DNA of 64,000 nucleotides from Dactylosporangium roseum (GTDB taxonomy: Bacteria; Actinomycetota; Actinomycetes; Mycobacteriales; Micromonosporaceae), in the NCBI RefSeq assembly GCF_025264685.1, contig NZ_CP073721.1:3897001-3961000 (forward strand). The letters run 5' to 3'. The notes under the pieces were generated by a model. That model was not told the DNA's origin. It saw only the letters and a program-made list of their open reading frames with translations, and searched no databases. Both the position numbers and the translations under genes were made by a program. Below are positions 39,331-48,128 of the stretch, piece by piece (position 1 is the first letter of the stretch; each line of letters begins with the position of its first letter).

Positions 39331-39695
39331 GGCGCGATGAGTTTCGACACGGCGGCGAGCATCTGCGCCGGCTGGAACGGCTTCGTCACCCACGCCTTCG
39401 CGCCGGCCGCCTGCGCCTGCCGCTTCTTCTCCTCTTGCGACTCGGTGGTCAGCATGATGATCGGGGTGAACCGGTACGCGGCCTGCTTGCGGATCTCGCC
39501 GACCAGCGTGATGCCGTCCATGTTGGGCATGTTGACGTCCGAGATGACCAGATGGATGCGCTGGCCGTTGAGCTTGCGCAGCGCGTCCTGGCCGTCGACG
39601 GCGTCGATGACCTCGTAGCCGGCGCCCTTCAGCGCGATCGTGACGACCTGCCGCACCGACGCCGAGTCGTCGACGACGAGAACGGTCTTGGACAT
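39327..39695 (-). CDS. cheY: chemotaxis response regulator CheY
   Basis: A 122-residue single receiver domain: acidic pair DD at 9-10, phosphorylation site D53 (VISDVNMPNMDG), Thr at 83 and the active-site Lys at 105 (AWVTKPF). As the phosphorylated output of CheA it should act on the flagellar switch; no flagellar gene is in the window. GGAGG precedes the ATG at 39695. Its stop overlaps the STAS start by 4 bp, and the soluble receptor gene ends 8 bp upstream of it. Confidence 0.95.
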   Translation of the reverse strand: MSKTVLVVDDSASVRQVVTIALKGAGYEVIDAVDGQDALRKLNGQRIHLVISDVNMPNMDGITLVGEIRKQAAYRFTPIIMLTTESQEEKKRQAQAAGAKAWVTKPFQPAQMLAAVSKLIAP

Positions 39696-39703
39696 GGAGC
39701 CTC

Positions 39704-40735
39704 CTAGAAGAACGTGATCTCCGACTCGGGTACCGGGGCCGCCACGCCGGACCGGTGGGCGTGCCGCTCGCCGTGCATGGTGTAGGTGCGTTCGAGGTCG
39801 TCGAGCAGCGGCCGCGCGTCCGGGCCGCCGTCCGGCGCCGACCGGACGTGGTCCGGCATCCGCTTGATGTTGTCCTCGAGATGCTGCAGCACCTGCCCGA
39901 TCCGGTCCTGGAACTGCAGGTTCACCAGCGCGTCGGCGATCGCCGCCCGGATGCCGACGGCGGCGTCCTCGAGCCGGCCCGACGACTCCCGCGACCGCAT
40001 GACGGCGGCCAGCAGGTCGTCGATCACCTCCTGCACGTCGCTGTTGGCCCTGGTGACCGCGACGCTCTCCCGTTCCGCGTCGCCCTCCGCGGTCGCGAGC
40101 ACCGCCTCGATCGCGGCGCCGATGCCGTTGACCTTCTCCGCCATCTGCACGCTGGTCTCCATCGAGCGGTCGGCCAACTGCCGGACCTCGAGCGCCACCA
40201 CGCCGAAGCCGGCGCCGGCCGCGCCGACCCGCGCCGCCTCGATCGAGGCGTTCAGCGCCAGCAGGTTGGTCTGCGCCGCGATCTGCGCCACCTCGGCCGT
40301 CATCTGCTTGAGCTCGTCGTTGAACCCGGACAGTCCGGCCAGGTCCTGCACGGCCTTGCGCTTGGCCTTGAGGGCGTTGTCCAGTGTGGTCACCACGTTG
40401 CCGAGCCGTTCCCGGCCCTGCTGGAACGATCCGGCGCCGCCGTGCTGGTCGAGCGCCGACGTCGACGAGGCGAGGACCGAGTCGAGGTTGTCCACGATCT
40501 GGCTGAACCGCTGCGTCACCGCGCCGATCGCCGACTCCATCTGCGCGCGTGACGACTCGATCTGCGCCGACCACACCGGGGCGACCGCGCCGGCGAACTC
40601 GTCGACGCCGCGGCGGTAGTCGCGCGGCGCCGGCCCGGTGGGCGACGGGGTGCCGCGGGCCCGGCGCCTGCCGAGCGCGAGGCCACCGGCGAGACCGGCG
40701 AGCAGGGACACGACGACGTACAGGAGCTCAGCCAT
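39704..40735 (-). CDS. soluble-type methyl-accepting signal protein with one N-terminal helix
   Basis: A 343-residue protein. Residues about 4-22 form a single N-terminal helix (LYVVVSLLAGLAGGLAL); no periplasmic domain follows. The coiled signalling domain has the receptor hairpin IAAQTNLLALNASIEAARVGAAGAGFGVVA at about 165-195 (written here as IAAQTNLLALNASIEA). The C-terminus, after a Pro/Gly linker, ends PESEITFF, an acidic-aromatic motif that may tether adaptation enzymes. Located between cheB (8-bp overlap) and cheY (8-bp gap). It probably clusters with the receptor array and senses an internal signal. Confidence 0.9.
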   Translation of the reverse strand: MAELLYVVVSLLAGLAGGLALGRRRARGTPSPTGPAPRDYRRGVDEFAGAVAPVWSAQIESSRAQMESAIGAVTQRFSQIVDNLDSVLASSTSALDQHGGAGSFQQGRERLGNVVTTLDNALKAKRKAVQDLAGLSGFNDELKQMTAEVAQIAAQTNLLALNASIEAARVGAAGAGFGVVALEVRQLADRSMETSVQMAEKVNGIGAAIEAVLATAEGDAERESVAVTRANSDVQEVIDDLLAAVMRSRESSGRLEDAAVGIRAAIADALVNLQFQDRIGQVLQHLEDNIKRMPDHVRSAPDGGPDARPLLDDLERTYTMHGERHAHRSGVAAPVPESEITFF

Positions 40736-41765
40736 GTTTGCGGATCACCTCTGCTATCGCGAGGAGCGGTATCTCGCGCTCCACGGCCCCGATCAGGACC
40801 GCCTCTTTGGGCATGCCGTAGACGACGCAGGTGTCCTCGTCCTGGGCGACCGTGGCGGCACCGGCCAGGCGCATCTCCAGCAGGCCACGGGCACCGTCGT
40901 CGCCCATGCCGGTCATGATGACGCCGAGCGCACCGCTCCCGGCGACCTTCGCGACCGACCGGAACAGCACGTCGACCGACGGTCGGTGCCGGTTGACCGG
41001 CGGGCCGTCGAACACCTTCACCCGATAGCCGGGCCCGTCCGCGACCAGCTCCAGATGCCGGCCGCCCGGGGCGACGAGCACCAGCCCGTCGGTGACCTGG
41101 TCGGCGTCGGCGGCCTCGCGCACCTCGACCGCGCACAGCTCGTTCATCCGGTCGGCGAACGCCGCGGTGAACCGCTCCGGCATGTGCTGCACCACGACGA
41201 CGCCCGGGCCGCCGGCCGGCAGGGCGGTGAGGACCCGTTCGAGGGCCTGGGTGCCGCCGGTGGAGGTGCCGATCGCGACGACCCGCGGCCCGCCCGGGCG
41301 CGGACCGGGCACGGCGTCCGGCGGGCGGGCGGGTGCGCGCCCGATGCGGCGGGCCCGGCCGGCCGCCGCCGCCCGTACCGCCGACACGACGTCGCCGCTG
41401 TCGTCGGTGAGGTACCGCTTCAGCCCGGTCGTCGGCTTCGGCACGGCGCTCACCGCGCCGGCGGCCAGCGCGTCCATGGTGGTCCGGGCGCCGTGGCCGA
41501 CGAGCGTGGAGCAGATGACGATCGGGGTGGGCCGGATCGACATGACCTGTTTGACGAACGTGATGCCGTCCATGCGCGGCATCTCGATGTCGAGGACCAC
41601 CACGTCGGGCCAGTCACGGTTCATGAGCCTCATCGCGAAGATCGGATCGGCGGCGGAGCCGATGACCTCGATCCCCGGCTCCGCGCCGAGCCGTGCGGAC
41701 AGCACCTGCCGCACGACCGCGGAGTCGTCGACGATCAGCGTCCGGATGGGCGCGCCGGTGGTCAT
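40728..41765 (-). CDS. cheB: chemotaxis-specific protein-glutamate methylesterase CheB
   Basis: A 345-residue enzyme that demethylates receptors and deamidates Gln sites. Receiver domain: D59 in VVLDIEMPRMDG. Linker about 125-160. Esterase domain: catalytic S168 (AIGTSTGGTQAL), H194 (VVQHMPERFT) and D290 (IMTGMGDDGARG), all present. Arg-rich linker instead of the usual acidic one. The ATG at 41765 overlaps the cheD stop by 4 bp. Confidence 0.95.
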   Translation of the reverse strand: MTTGAPIRTLIVDDSAVVRQVLSARLGAEPGIEVIGSAADPIFAMRLMNRDWPDVVVLDIEMPRMDGITFVKQVMSIRPTPIVICSTLVGHGARTTMDALAAGAVSAVPKPTTGLKRYLTDDSGDVVSAVRAAAAGRARRIGRAPARPPDAVPGPRPGGPRVVAIGTSTGGTQALERVLTALPAGGPGVVVVQHMPERFTAAFADRMNELCAVEVREAADADQVTDGLVLVAPGGRHLELVADGPGYRVKVFDGPPVNRHRPSVDVLFRSVAKVAGSGALGVIMTGMGDDGARGLLEMRLAGAATVAQDEDTCVVYGMPKEAVLIGAVEREIPLLAIAEVIRKHG

Positions 41766-42241
41766 GACGCCTCGTCCAGGAGGCTGCGGTCGTTGTGGTA
41801 CATCCAGACGTCGCCGGTCGCCAGGTCGAACCGCAGGCGGCGGGCGCCGGTGCCGCCGAGGTGCCGCGCCACGACCGTGAAGCCGTGCTGGTCCAGCAGG
41901 CTGAGGCCGGCCGCCGCGTTGGCCCGGGCGACCCTGTCGCACAGGACCTGCGCGCCGCCGCCGAAGAGCTTCGCCTCGTACTCGGCGGGCCGCGTCCCGG
42001 TCCGCTCGAGCTCCCGCCGGAACAGTCCGAACGCGTCGGTCGCGTACCGCCCGTCGAGTGCCCGGACCTGCGCCGGCCGGCCGCGGTGCGGGAGCATGAA
42101 GTGGCACATGCCGCCGATGCGCAGCCGCGGATGCCAGAGGCTGACCGCCACGCACGAGCCGAGCAGGGTCGCGATCCGCGTGCCCGGCCCGGCGAAGTGG
42201 AACTCGCCGGGATTGAGGAACACGGTGCGCGGCCTGGTCAC
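41762..42241 (-). CDS. cheD: chemoreceptor glutamine deamidase CheD
   Basis: A 159-residue deamidase: catalytic Cys30 in TLLGSCVAV, His47 in GGMCHFMLP, and the later EAKLFGGGAQVL substrate-binding block. It converts receptor Gln sites to Glu. GTG 42241 overlaps the cheR stop; its own stop overlaps cheB. The ORF extension upstream of this GTG lies inside cheR in another frame and is not coding. Confidence 0.92.
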   Translation of the reverse strand: MTRPRTVFLNPGEFHFAGPGTRIATLLGSCVAVSLWHPRLRIGGMCHFMLPHRGRPAQVRALDGRYATDAFGLFRRELERTGTRPAEYEAKLFGGGAQVLCDRVARANAAAGLSLLDQHGFTVVARHLGGTGARRLRFDLATGDVWMYHNDRSLLDEAS

Positions 42242-43068
42242 GGGCGCCCGCCCGGGAGCCGGTAGATCGACGGCCGGACCATCCGCAGCCGCGACGGGAT
42301 GCCGTTGAGCGTCTCGGACAGGCTGACGATGAGATGCCCGCCGGGGTACAGCATCTCCTGCAACCGCTGGATCAGCGCCGTCTTCGTGGGCAGGTCGAAG
42401 TAGATCATGACGTTGCGCAGCAGGATGACGTCGAACCGCCCCAGGTCGTGCAGGTCGTGGAGCAGGTTGGCGTGCAGGAAGGTGACGTGCTCGCGGAGCA
42501 CGGCGCCGGCCGTCATCAGGCCGGCGTACTCGTCGCGGCCCTTCAGCCAGTACCTGCGCAGCAGGTCCGGCGGGATCCGGCCGGCGGCCTCGAGCGGGTA
42601 GAGCGCCCGGCGGGCCCCGGCGACGATCCGGGTCGAGACGTCGGTGCCGATGATCTCCCAGGACCCGGCCGGTGGCCGCTCGGCCAGGACCATCGCCGCG
42701 GTGTAGGCCTCTTCGCCGCTGGAGCTGGCGGCGCTCCACAGCCGCAGGACGCGGTCGTCCGGCTGCTCCGGCACGATCATGTCACGCAGGTAGTCGAAGT
42801 GCTGCGGCTCGCGGAAGAACGAGGTCTCGTTCGTCGTCAGCAGATCGATCGCCCGGTGCAGCTCCTGCTCGTCCTGCTGGTTGAGCAGCCGGACGTAGTC
42901 GGCGTAGGTCCGCACGCCGAGCTGCCGCAGCCGCCGGTTCAGCCGCCCCATGACCAGCGTCTCCTTGCCCGGCACGAGACGGATCCCGGTGCGCTGGTGC
43001 AGCAGCGCGCTGATCGCCGCGAACTCGGTCCCGGTGATCTCCGGTGGCGCGTCGACGGCGCGGGTCAC
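42238..43068 (-). CDS. cheR: chemoreceptor methyltransferase CheR
   Basis: A 276-residue SAM-dependent methyltransferase for receptor Glu. The N-terminal all-helical subdomain (about 1-80) has ISALLHQRTGIRL; the Rossmann part has TTNETSFFR, LWSAASSSGEEAYT, EIIGTDVSTRIV and FDVILLRNVMIYF. The GTG at 43068 overlaps the cheW stop by 4 bp. No tetratricopeptide extension. Confidence 0.95.
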   Translation of the reverse strand: MTRAVDAPPEITGTEFAAISALLHQRTGIRLVPGKETLVMGRLNRRLRQLGVRTYADYVRLLNQQDEQELHRAIDLLTTNETSFFREPQHFDYLRDMIVPEQPDDRVLRLWSAASSSGEEAYTAAMVLAERPPAGSWEIIGTDVSTRIVAGARRALYPLEAAGRIPPDLLRRYWLKGRDEYAGLMTAGAVLREHVTFLHANLLHDLHDLGRFDVILLRNVMIYFDLPTKTALIQRLQEMLYPGGHLIVSLSETLNGIPSRLRMVRPSIYRLPGGRP

Positions 43069-43610
43069 GGGGTGTGCGCCGTTCCGCTCTCGCCGGGGGA
43101 CTCGCGGCCGCCCCGGGACAGCTCGGCGATCTCGTCCGGCGACAGGACACGGTCGAGGTCCAGGACGATGAGGAAGTCGTTCTCCCGCCGGGCCATGCCG
43201 CTGATGAACTCGGGCTGGATGCCGGTGCCGAAGCTCGGCGTCGGCTCGATGTCGCCGGCGCCGAACCCGACGACCTTGTTCACCATGTCGACGAGGATCC
43301 CGATGTCCTGGCCGTCGGCCGCGTCACTGCTGTGCACGATGATGATGCTGGTCCGCCGCGCCACCGCGGTGGCGCCCTGGCCGAACCGGATGCCCAGGTC
43401 GACCACGGGAACCGCCCGTCCCCGCAGATTGATCACGCCCCGGACGAAGTCGGGCGCCATCGGCACGGCGGTGAGGGCGCGGTACTCGATGATCTCGGTG
43501 ATGTGGAAGATGCTCAGCGCGTACGCCTCGCCGTTGAGCGTGAACGTCAGGTACCGCCCGGCCTCGGCGCCGCCGGCGCGCTGGGCGTCGTCTGCAGTGC
43601 TGGTGCTCAC
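43065..43610 (-). CDS. cheW: chemotaxis adaptor CheW
   Basis: A 181-residue CheW-domain adaptor linking receptors to CheA: YLTFTLNGEAYALSIFHITEI, FVRGVINLRGRAVPVVDL, and DMVNKVVGF. It is the first gene of the che operon (cheW-cheR-cheD-cheB-receptor-cheY-STAS-cheA), where each junction is an overlap or within 8 bp. About 20 residues at each end are disordered. 81 bp of non-coding sequence separate it from the GGDEF-EAL gene's 3' end, on the same strand. Confidence 0.95.
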   Translation of the reverse strand: MSTSTADDAQRAGGAEAGRYLTFTLNGEAYALSIFHITEIIEYRALTAVPMAPDFVRGVINLRGRAVPVVDLGIRFGQGATAVARRTSIIIVHSSDAADGQDIGILVDMVNKVVGFGAGDIEPTPSFGTGIQPEFISGMARRENDFLIVLDLDRVLSPDEIAELSRGGRESPGESGTAHTP

Positions 43611-43691
43611 CGGTCTGCCCGTCCTGTGCGTGTGCTTGCGAAAACGTCCTACCGATGCTGATCGGCGATGCCGGGCGGCTCTGAAGGTTTC

Positions 43692-45617
43692 CTACAGCAA
43701 CTGTGGTGCCCGGTCCGGAGACGGCGCACCATCCGGGGCCCGGCCCGTCGCTGGCGGGTGGGCGAGCAGCCAGTCGTCGAACGGCACCGGCGCGCCCGTC
43801 CCGTAGCCCTGCGCGTGGTCCACGCCGATCAGCCGCAGTTCGGCCAGCACCACGTCGTCCTCGACGAACTCGGCGACCGTGCGCAGCCCCATCTCGTGGC
43901 TCACCCGGTTGACCGACTCGACCATCGCCCGGTCCACCGGATCGCTGGTGATGCCGCGGACGAAGCTGCCGTCGATCTTCACCAGGTCCACCGGGAGCTG
44001 CTTGAGGTACGCGAACCCGGACAGCCCGCTGCCGAAGTCGTCCAGCGCGAACCGGCAGCCCAGCGCGCGCAGCTCGGAGATGAACGCCACGGCCCGCCCC
44101 AGGTCGGCGATCGCGACCGTCTCGGTCACCTCGAAGCACAGCGCACGCGGCGGGATGCGGTGCGCGCGCAACTGGTCACGGATGAACGCGAGCAGGGCGT
44201 CGTCCCCGAGCGAACCGCCCGACAGGTTGATCGAGAACGTCTCGTCGCCGGGCACGCCGTCGCGGTACCGCCCGGCGAGGCGCTCGAGGGCGGCCCCGAT
44301 GACCCAACGGTCGATGGCTGTGACGAGGTTGTACCGCTCGGCCGCCGGCAGGAACGCGCCGGGGCCGATCAGCGACCCGTCCTCGCCGCGCATCCGCACC
44401 AGCAGTTCGCCGAAGTGCCCGCCGCTCGAACGGCCGGTGGGGACGATCGGCTGGTAGTACAGCACCAGCGCGTCGTTGTTGACGGCACCGATCACCCGCT
44501 CGGCCCAGCGCGCCAGGCCGCGGTGCCGGTCGAGCCGGTCGTCGTCGGCGGCCACGACGTGCACCCGGTTGCGGCCCGCGTGCTTCGCGGCGTAGCAGGC
44601 GGCGTCGGCGGCCCGTAGCGCGTCCTGTGCGTCGACACCGCCGGGCGTGATCGGCACGACACCGATGCTCAGGCCGACCGAGAAGACCCGCCCGTCGTGC
44701 GGGAAGCGGTGCCGCGCGACGGCGTGCTGGATCCGCTCCGCGGTCGCGGCGGCGGCTTCCGGCGTGCGGTCGAGCAGCAGGACGACGAACTCGTCCCCGC
44801 CGACCCGGGCCAGGACGTCCGCGTCGTCCAGCTCGCCGTTGATCAGGCCGGTCACCTGGCACAGCAGGATGTCGCCGGCGCCGTGGCCGCAGCTATCGTT
44901 GACGATCTTGAAGCGGTCGAGATCGAGGAAGCACAGCGCGTGACCGGCCGGCGGGATCCGCCCCTCGAGCGCCGCGGCGAGCCGCCGGTCGAACTCGCGG
45001 CGGTTCAGCGCGCCGGTCAGCGGGTCGTGGCTCGCCTCGTGCGCCAGCCGTGCCGCGATGGCCCGCTCCGCGTCCTGTGCCCGGTCGGCGAAGCGCCAGT
45101 TGACGATCGCGGCCGCCGCGGCGCCGGCGACGAACAGCGCGTGGATCGCCGCCCACCGCACCGGATGGCGCCACGCGTCGGCATGGTTGTAGACGAGCTG
45201 CGGCGCGAGCACGCCGACGACCGCGTGCTCGACGAGCACGAACGCGGCCGCCAGCAGGAACGTGCGCCATTCCTGGTAGAAGGTGATGACGACGAGCATC
45301 ACGAAGAAGTGGAAGTGCATCTCGATCATCCCGTGCCCCAGGTGCACCAGGACGGCCGAGGACCCCAGCAGCCCCAGCGTGGCGGCGGCGGAGCGGATGT
45401 GGCGGGACAACCCCCGCGCCCCGGCCACCCCGAGCGCGCCGATCAGCGGGGCGACGTCGGCGAACGCGTGCTGGACGGGCAGGCCCTGCAGCAGTGCGTA
45501 GGCGAAGAGGCCGGCCGCGTGCACGGCCACGATCCACAGGATGGCCCTGTGCCGGGCGCGCCAGTCCTGCTCGGGCAGCGGCCGCCCGCTCGGCAGCATC
45601 CGAATCAGCGTTCGCAT
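43692..45617 (-). CDS. membrane GGDEF-EAL protein (cyclic-di-GMP turnover)
   Basis: A 641-residue protein with ATG 45617 (a GTG at 45719 would add 34 residues). About six helices in residues 15-190; a GGDEF domain (about 205-365) with an intact VGGDEFV active site; an EAL domain (about 385-625) reading ELLVRM at the EAL position, with the further metal and catalytic residues present: NLSG, EVTE, DDFGSG, VKIDGSFV, AEFVED and AQGYG. Both activities are thus possible. Near the che operon, it probably feeds cyclic-di-GMP into motility or development. It ends in a Pro/Ala-rich tail. Confidence 0.88.
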   Translation of the reverse strand: MRTLIRMLPSGRPLPEQDWRARHRAILWIVAVHAAGLFAYALLQGLPVQHAFADVAPLIGALGVAGARGLSRHIRSAAATLGLLGSSAVLVHLGHGMIEMHFHFFVMLVVITFYQEWRTFLLAAAFVLVEHAVVGVLAPQLVYNHADAWRHPVRWAAIHALFVAGAAAAAIVNWRFADRAQDAERAIAARLAHEASHDPLTGALNRREFDRRLAAALEGRIPPAGHALCFLDLDRFKIVNDSCGHGAGDILLCQVTGLINGELDDADVLARVGGDEFVVLLLDRTPEAAAATAERIQHAVARHRFPHDGRVFSVGLSIGVVPITPGGVDAQDALRAADAACYAAKHAGRNRVHVVAADDDRLDRHRGLARWAERVIGAVNNDALVLYYQPIVPTGRSSGGHFGELLVRMRGEDGSLIGPGAFLPAAERYNLVTAIDRWVIGAALERLAGRYRDGVPGDETFSINLSGGSLGDDALLAFIRDQLRAHRIPPRALCFEVTETVAIADLGRAVAFISELRALGCRFALDDFGSGLSGFAYLKQLPVDLVKIDGSFVRGITSDPVDRAMVESVNRVSHEMGLRTVAEFVEDDVVLAELRLIGVDHAQGYGTGAPVPFDDWLLAHPPATGRAPDGAPSPDRAPQLL

Positions 45618-45734
45618 GCCGGCTTCATCGCTGCCCGACCACCCGTCCTGAGCGTGCGAACCGTACTGCTCCGGTTCCTTCCCGAACCGCTCCGCGCGCC
45701 ACCCGGCATCGGACGTCACGCCACTCGGCGTGGC

Positions 45735-46733
45735 CTAACGTCTGGCTTCGGGTGGCTCCTCGGCGGCGAGCCGGACGGTCGGCGTGTCATCGGCGCCGAG
45801 CAGCCGGACCGTCGGCGGCTCGTCGGCGGGCTCCTCGGGGTCGGGCGGGACGACCCGCGGGACGACCCGGTGCACCGTGGCCAGGACCGACGCCACCGTC
45901 AGGCCCGCCGTCCCGGCGATGCCGAGCGCTCCCCCCGCGTACGCCGCGAACAGCCGGCGCCGGCCGAGATCCTCGACGGCGGTCGTGACGACGTCGTTCG
46001 TGAGGTACAGGGCCAGCCCCGCACCGGCGAGCAGGCCCAGGGACACCAGCGCCAGGAACAGCGTCATGTAGGTGCTCGGCGGACCGTACTCGACGCCGCC
46101 GTGCCGCCGCTGCGCCAGCACGATGAACAGCCCGGTCACCGCCGCCCACGCGCCGACGATGAGCAGCGCGGCGACCGCGTCGCTCGGCCGGTGCCACCCG
46201 GCGGACAGGGTCGCGACCCCGGCCAGGGCGGCGAACAGCGCGGCGACGAGCGCGCCCGGCCCGCGTGTCCTGGCCGGTAGTACGAGCACGAACGCCACCG
46301 CCACCGACGCCGCGACCGTGGTGTGCCCGCTGGGCAGGCTGTTGCCGGCCGCCGCCCGCTCCACGTCGACACCGAGGTCCGGCCGGTAGATGACCGCCTT
46401 GAGCACCTGGGTGGTCGCGTTGGCCCCGCCGATCAGCAGCACCGCCCCGACGGCCAGGGCGACCCGGCGCCGGGCGAGGGCGATGAACCCGATGACGACC
46501 GTCGCCACGGCCAGCGACAGCACGGAGATCCCGTTGAGCGTGTTGTCCACGATGCTCTCGACCCGTGCGCGGCCGATGCTGTTGCCCGTCAGCGCGACAT
46601 AGTCGAGCAACTGCCCCTGCTCGGTCTGCACGAAGAACCGCCACACCTCGACGAAGCCGACCGTCCCGGCGACCGCCAGCAGCAGCAGCCACAGAACCAG
46701 CCCAACGGGCCACCCACGCATGGCGAGCAACAT
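45735..46733 (-). CDS. PAP2-family membrane phosphatase
   Basis: A 332-residue integral membrane phosphatase with eight or so helices. The three PAP2 motifs are present: KAVIYRP, PSGHTTVAA and SAGWHRPSDAV (with His). Substrates are lipid or isoprenoid phosphates. ATG 46733 is chosen: GGAGA lies seven bases upstream, with a second Met at 46721 as alternative. The last 60 residues form a cytoplasmic Pro/Glu-rich tail with two copies of a TVRL-type motif. Confidence 0.85.
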   Translation of the reverse strand: MLLAMRGWPVGLVLWLLLLAVAGTVGFVEVWRFFVQTEQGQLLDYVALTGNSIGRARVESIVDNTLNGISVLSLAVATVVIGFIALARRRVALAVGAVLLIGGANATTQVLKAVIYRPDLGVDVERAAAGNSLPSGHTTVAASVAVAFVLVLPARTRGPGALVAALFAALAGVATLSAGWHRPSDAVAALLIVGAWAAVTGLFIVLAQRRHGGVEYGPPSTYMTLFLALVSLGLLAGAGLALYLTNDVVTTAVEDLGRRRLFAAYAGGALGIAGTAGLTVASVLATVHRVVPRVVPPDPEEPADEPPTVRLLGADDTPTVRLAAEEPPEARR

Positions 46734-46963
46734 AGCGGAAGTCTCCGATCGCCGCAGTGTCCGGTTGGCCGCTGTTGTCCCCGCGTCCGAACCGTTCGGG
46801 CATCCGCCGGGCATCCGCCGGGATCCGCCGGGATCCGCCGGCGAACCGGTCGCGGCGCCCGGGAGCGCCGACCGGCCGACCCGCGAATCACCCTCCGGGA
46901 GGGACGGGGACTGGACCGGGCGCCACCAGCATGGGGCCTGACACCCGCAGGGAGGGGAACACC

Positions 46964-47338
46964 GTGGACGAGCGGGAATTCGCCGCAGCGGTCGCGCAGC
47001 GCGCCGGCCTCGCCAAGGAGGAGGCCGCCGACCTCGTCCGCGGCACGCTGGAAGAGGTCGGCAACCAGATCAGCGGCGGAGAGGTCAAAGGGCTCGCCGT
47101 CGACCTGCCCCCCGGCCTCGCCGGCCACCTGCCCCGGCACGACGGGCGGTCGCGCCCTGTGCCGTTGCAGGAGTTCATCCGCCGGCTCAGCGAGCGCACC
47201 GGTCTCACCGAGAACGACGTCAGCCGCGGGGTCGGCGCCGTCCTCAGCGGCCTGGAGCGGCTGCCCGACGGCGGGCACGTCCGGCACGCGCTGTCCCAGC
47301 TCCCGTCCGACTACCGTCGCCTGATGGCGACGGGCTGA
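46964..47338 (+). CDS. DUF2267 protein
   Basis: A 124-residue soluble helical protein of the DUF2267 family (REFAAAVAQRAGLAKEEAAD, then LVRGTLEEVGNQISGGEVKG, LAVDLPPGLAGHLP). Two repeats of a helical unit (about 1-65 and 70-124) are visible. Function unknown. The GTG at 46964 follows GGGAGGGGAA; the upstream frame is non-coding. Confidence 0.82.
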   Translation: MDEREFAAAVAQRAGLAKEEAADLVRGTLEEVGNQISGGEVKGLAVDLPPGLAGHLPRHDGRSRPVPLQEFIRRLSERTGLTENDVSRGVGAVLSGLERLPDGGHVRHALSQLPSDYRRLMATG

Positions 47339-47406
47339 CGTCGCCGGTCGGCCGACCTCAGGCGGCGGGCACCGCGCGAAGTGGATCGAGCGCCTAAGAT
47401 GCACAG

Positions 47407-48075
47407 GTGCTGACGACGTTCCTGCGCGCTTGGCTCGGTAGCTGGCCGTCCCCGGGCGGGCTCCTCGTCGTCGGGCACCCGGCCCGCGAGAAGCCCCGCT
47501 GGGACGGGGGTGAGCAGTTCGCCCTCGGCGTGACCGACGCGGACGGCAACGGGGTCCTGTCCGTGCCGCCCGCCCGCCGCGACGCCGTCGCGGCGCTGGT
47601 CGCCGGCCTCGACCCCGCCACCGTCGAGGCGGCTCTCGCCGCCGAGCTGCCGGCGCTCGTCGGGCGGCCGGAGCAGCGCTGCTTCACCGGGGTGTTCCGG
47701 TGGTCGCAGGCCCCGGCGGCGCTGCCCGACGCCGGGGAGTGGGAGCCGTCCGACGCTCCCGGGCTGCCCGGCTGGCTGCGGCCGTTCCCCGGCGAGGTCC
47801 TCGTCGTGCGGGAGGACGGGGAGTACGTCGCCGGGGTCGGGCTCAAGCCGCACGACGTGTCCGGGATCGAGATCTCCGTGGGGACCGAGGAGCGGGCACG
47901 CGGCCGGGGGCTGGCGCGGCGGATCGTCGCGCGGGCGGCCCGCCGCGTCGTCGTGAGCGGCGCCGTGCCGATCTACCTGCACGATCCCGCGAACACGGCC
48001 AGCGCGCACGTCGCCGTCGCCGCCGGCTTCCCCGATCTCGGCTGGAAGGTCCATGCCCTTGCGGGCACCGCGTAA
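47407..48075 (+). CDS. GNAT-family N-acetyltransferase
   Basis: A 222-residue protein with a C-terminal GNAT domain: EISVGTEERARGRGLARRIV contains the acetyl-CoA loop (RARGRGLA), followed by AVPIYLHDPANTASAHVAVA. The N-terminal 110 residues lack a recognised domain. Substrate unknown. TAAGAT (47395-47400), six bases before the GTG, and no ribosome binding site suggest a leaderless transcript. Confidence 0.83.
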   Translation: MLTTFLRAWLGSWPSPGGLLVVGHPAREKPRWDGGEQFALGVTDADGNGVLSVPPARRDAVAALVAGLDPATVEAALAAELPALVGRPEQRCFTGVFRWSQAPAALPDAGEWEPSDAPGLPGWLRPFPGEVLVVREDGEYVAGVGLKPHDVSGIEISVGTEERARGRGLARRIVARAARRVVVSGAVPIYLHDPANTASAHVAVAAGFPDLGWKVHALAGTA

Positions 48076-48128
48076 AGTTTCCGCGCCGAAGTCGTCATCG
48101 TCGCCGTGGCCGGGTCGATGAGTGCGGT

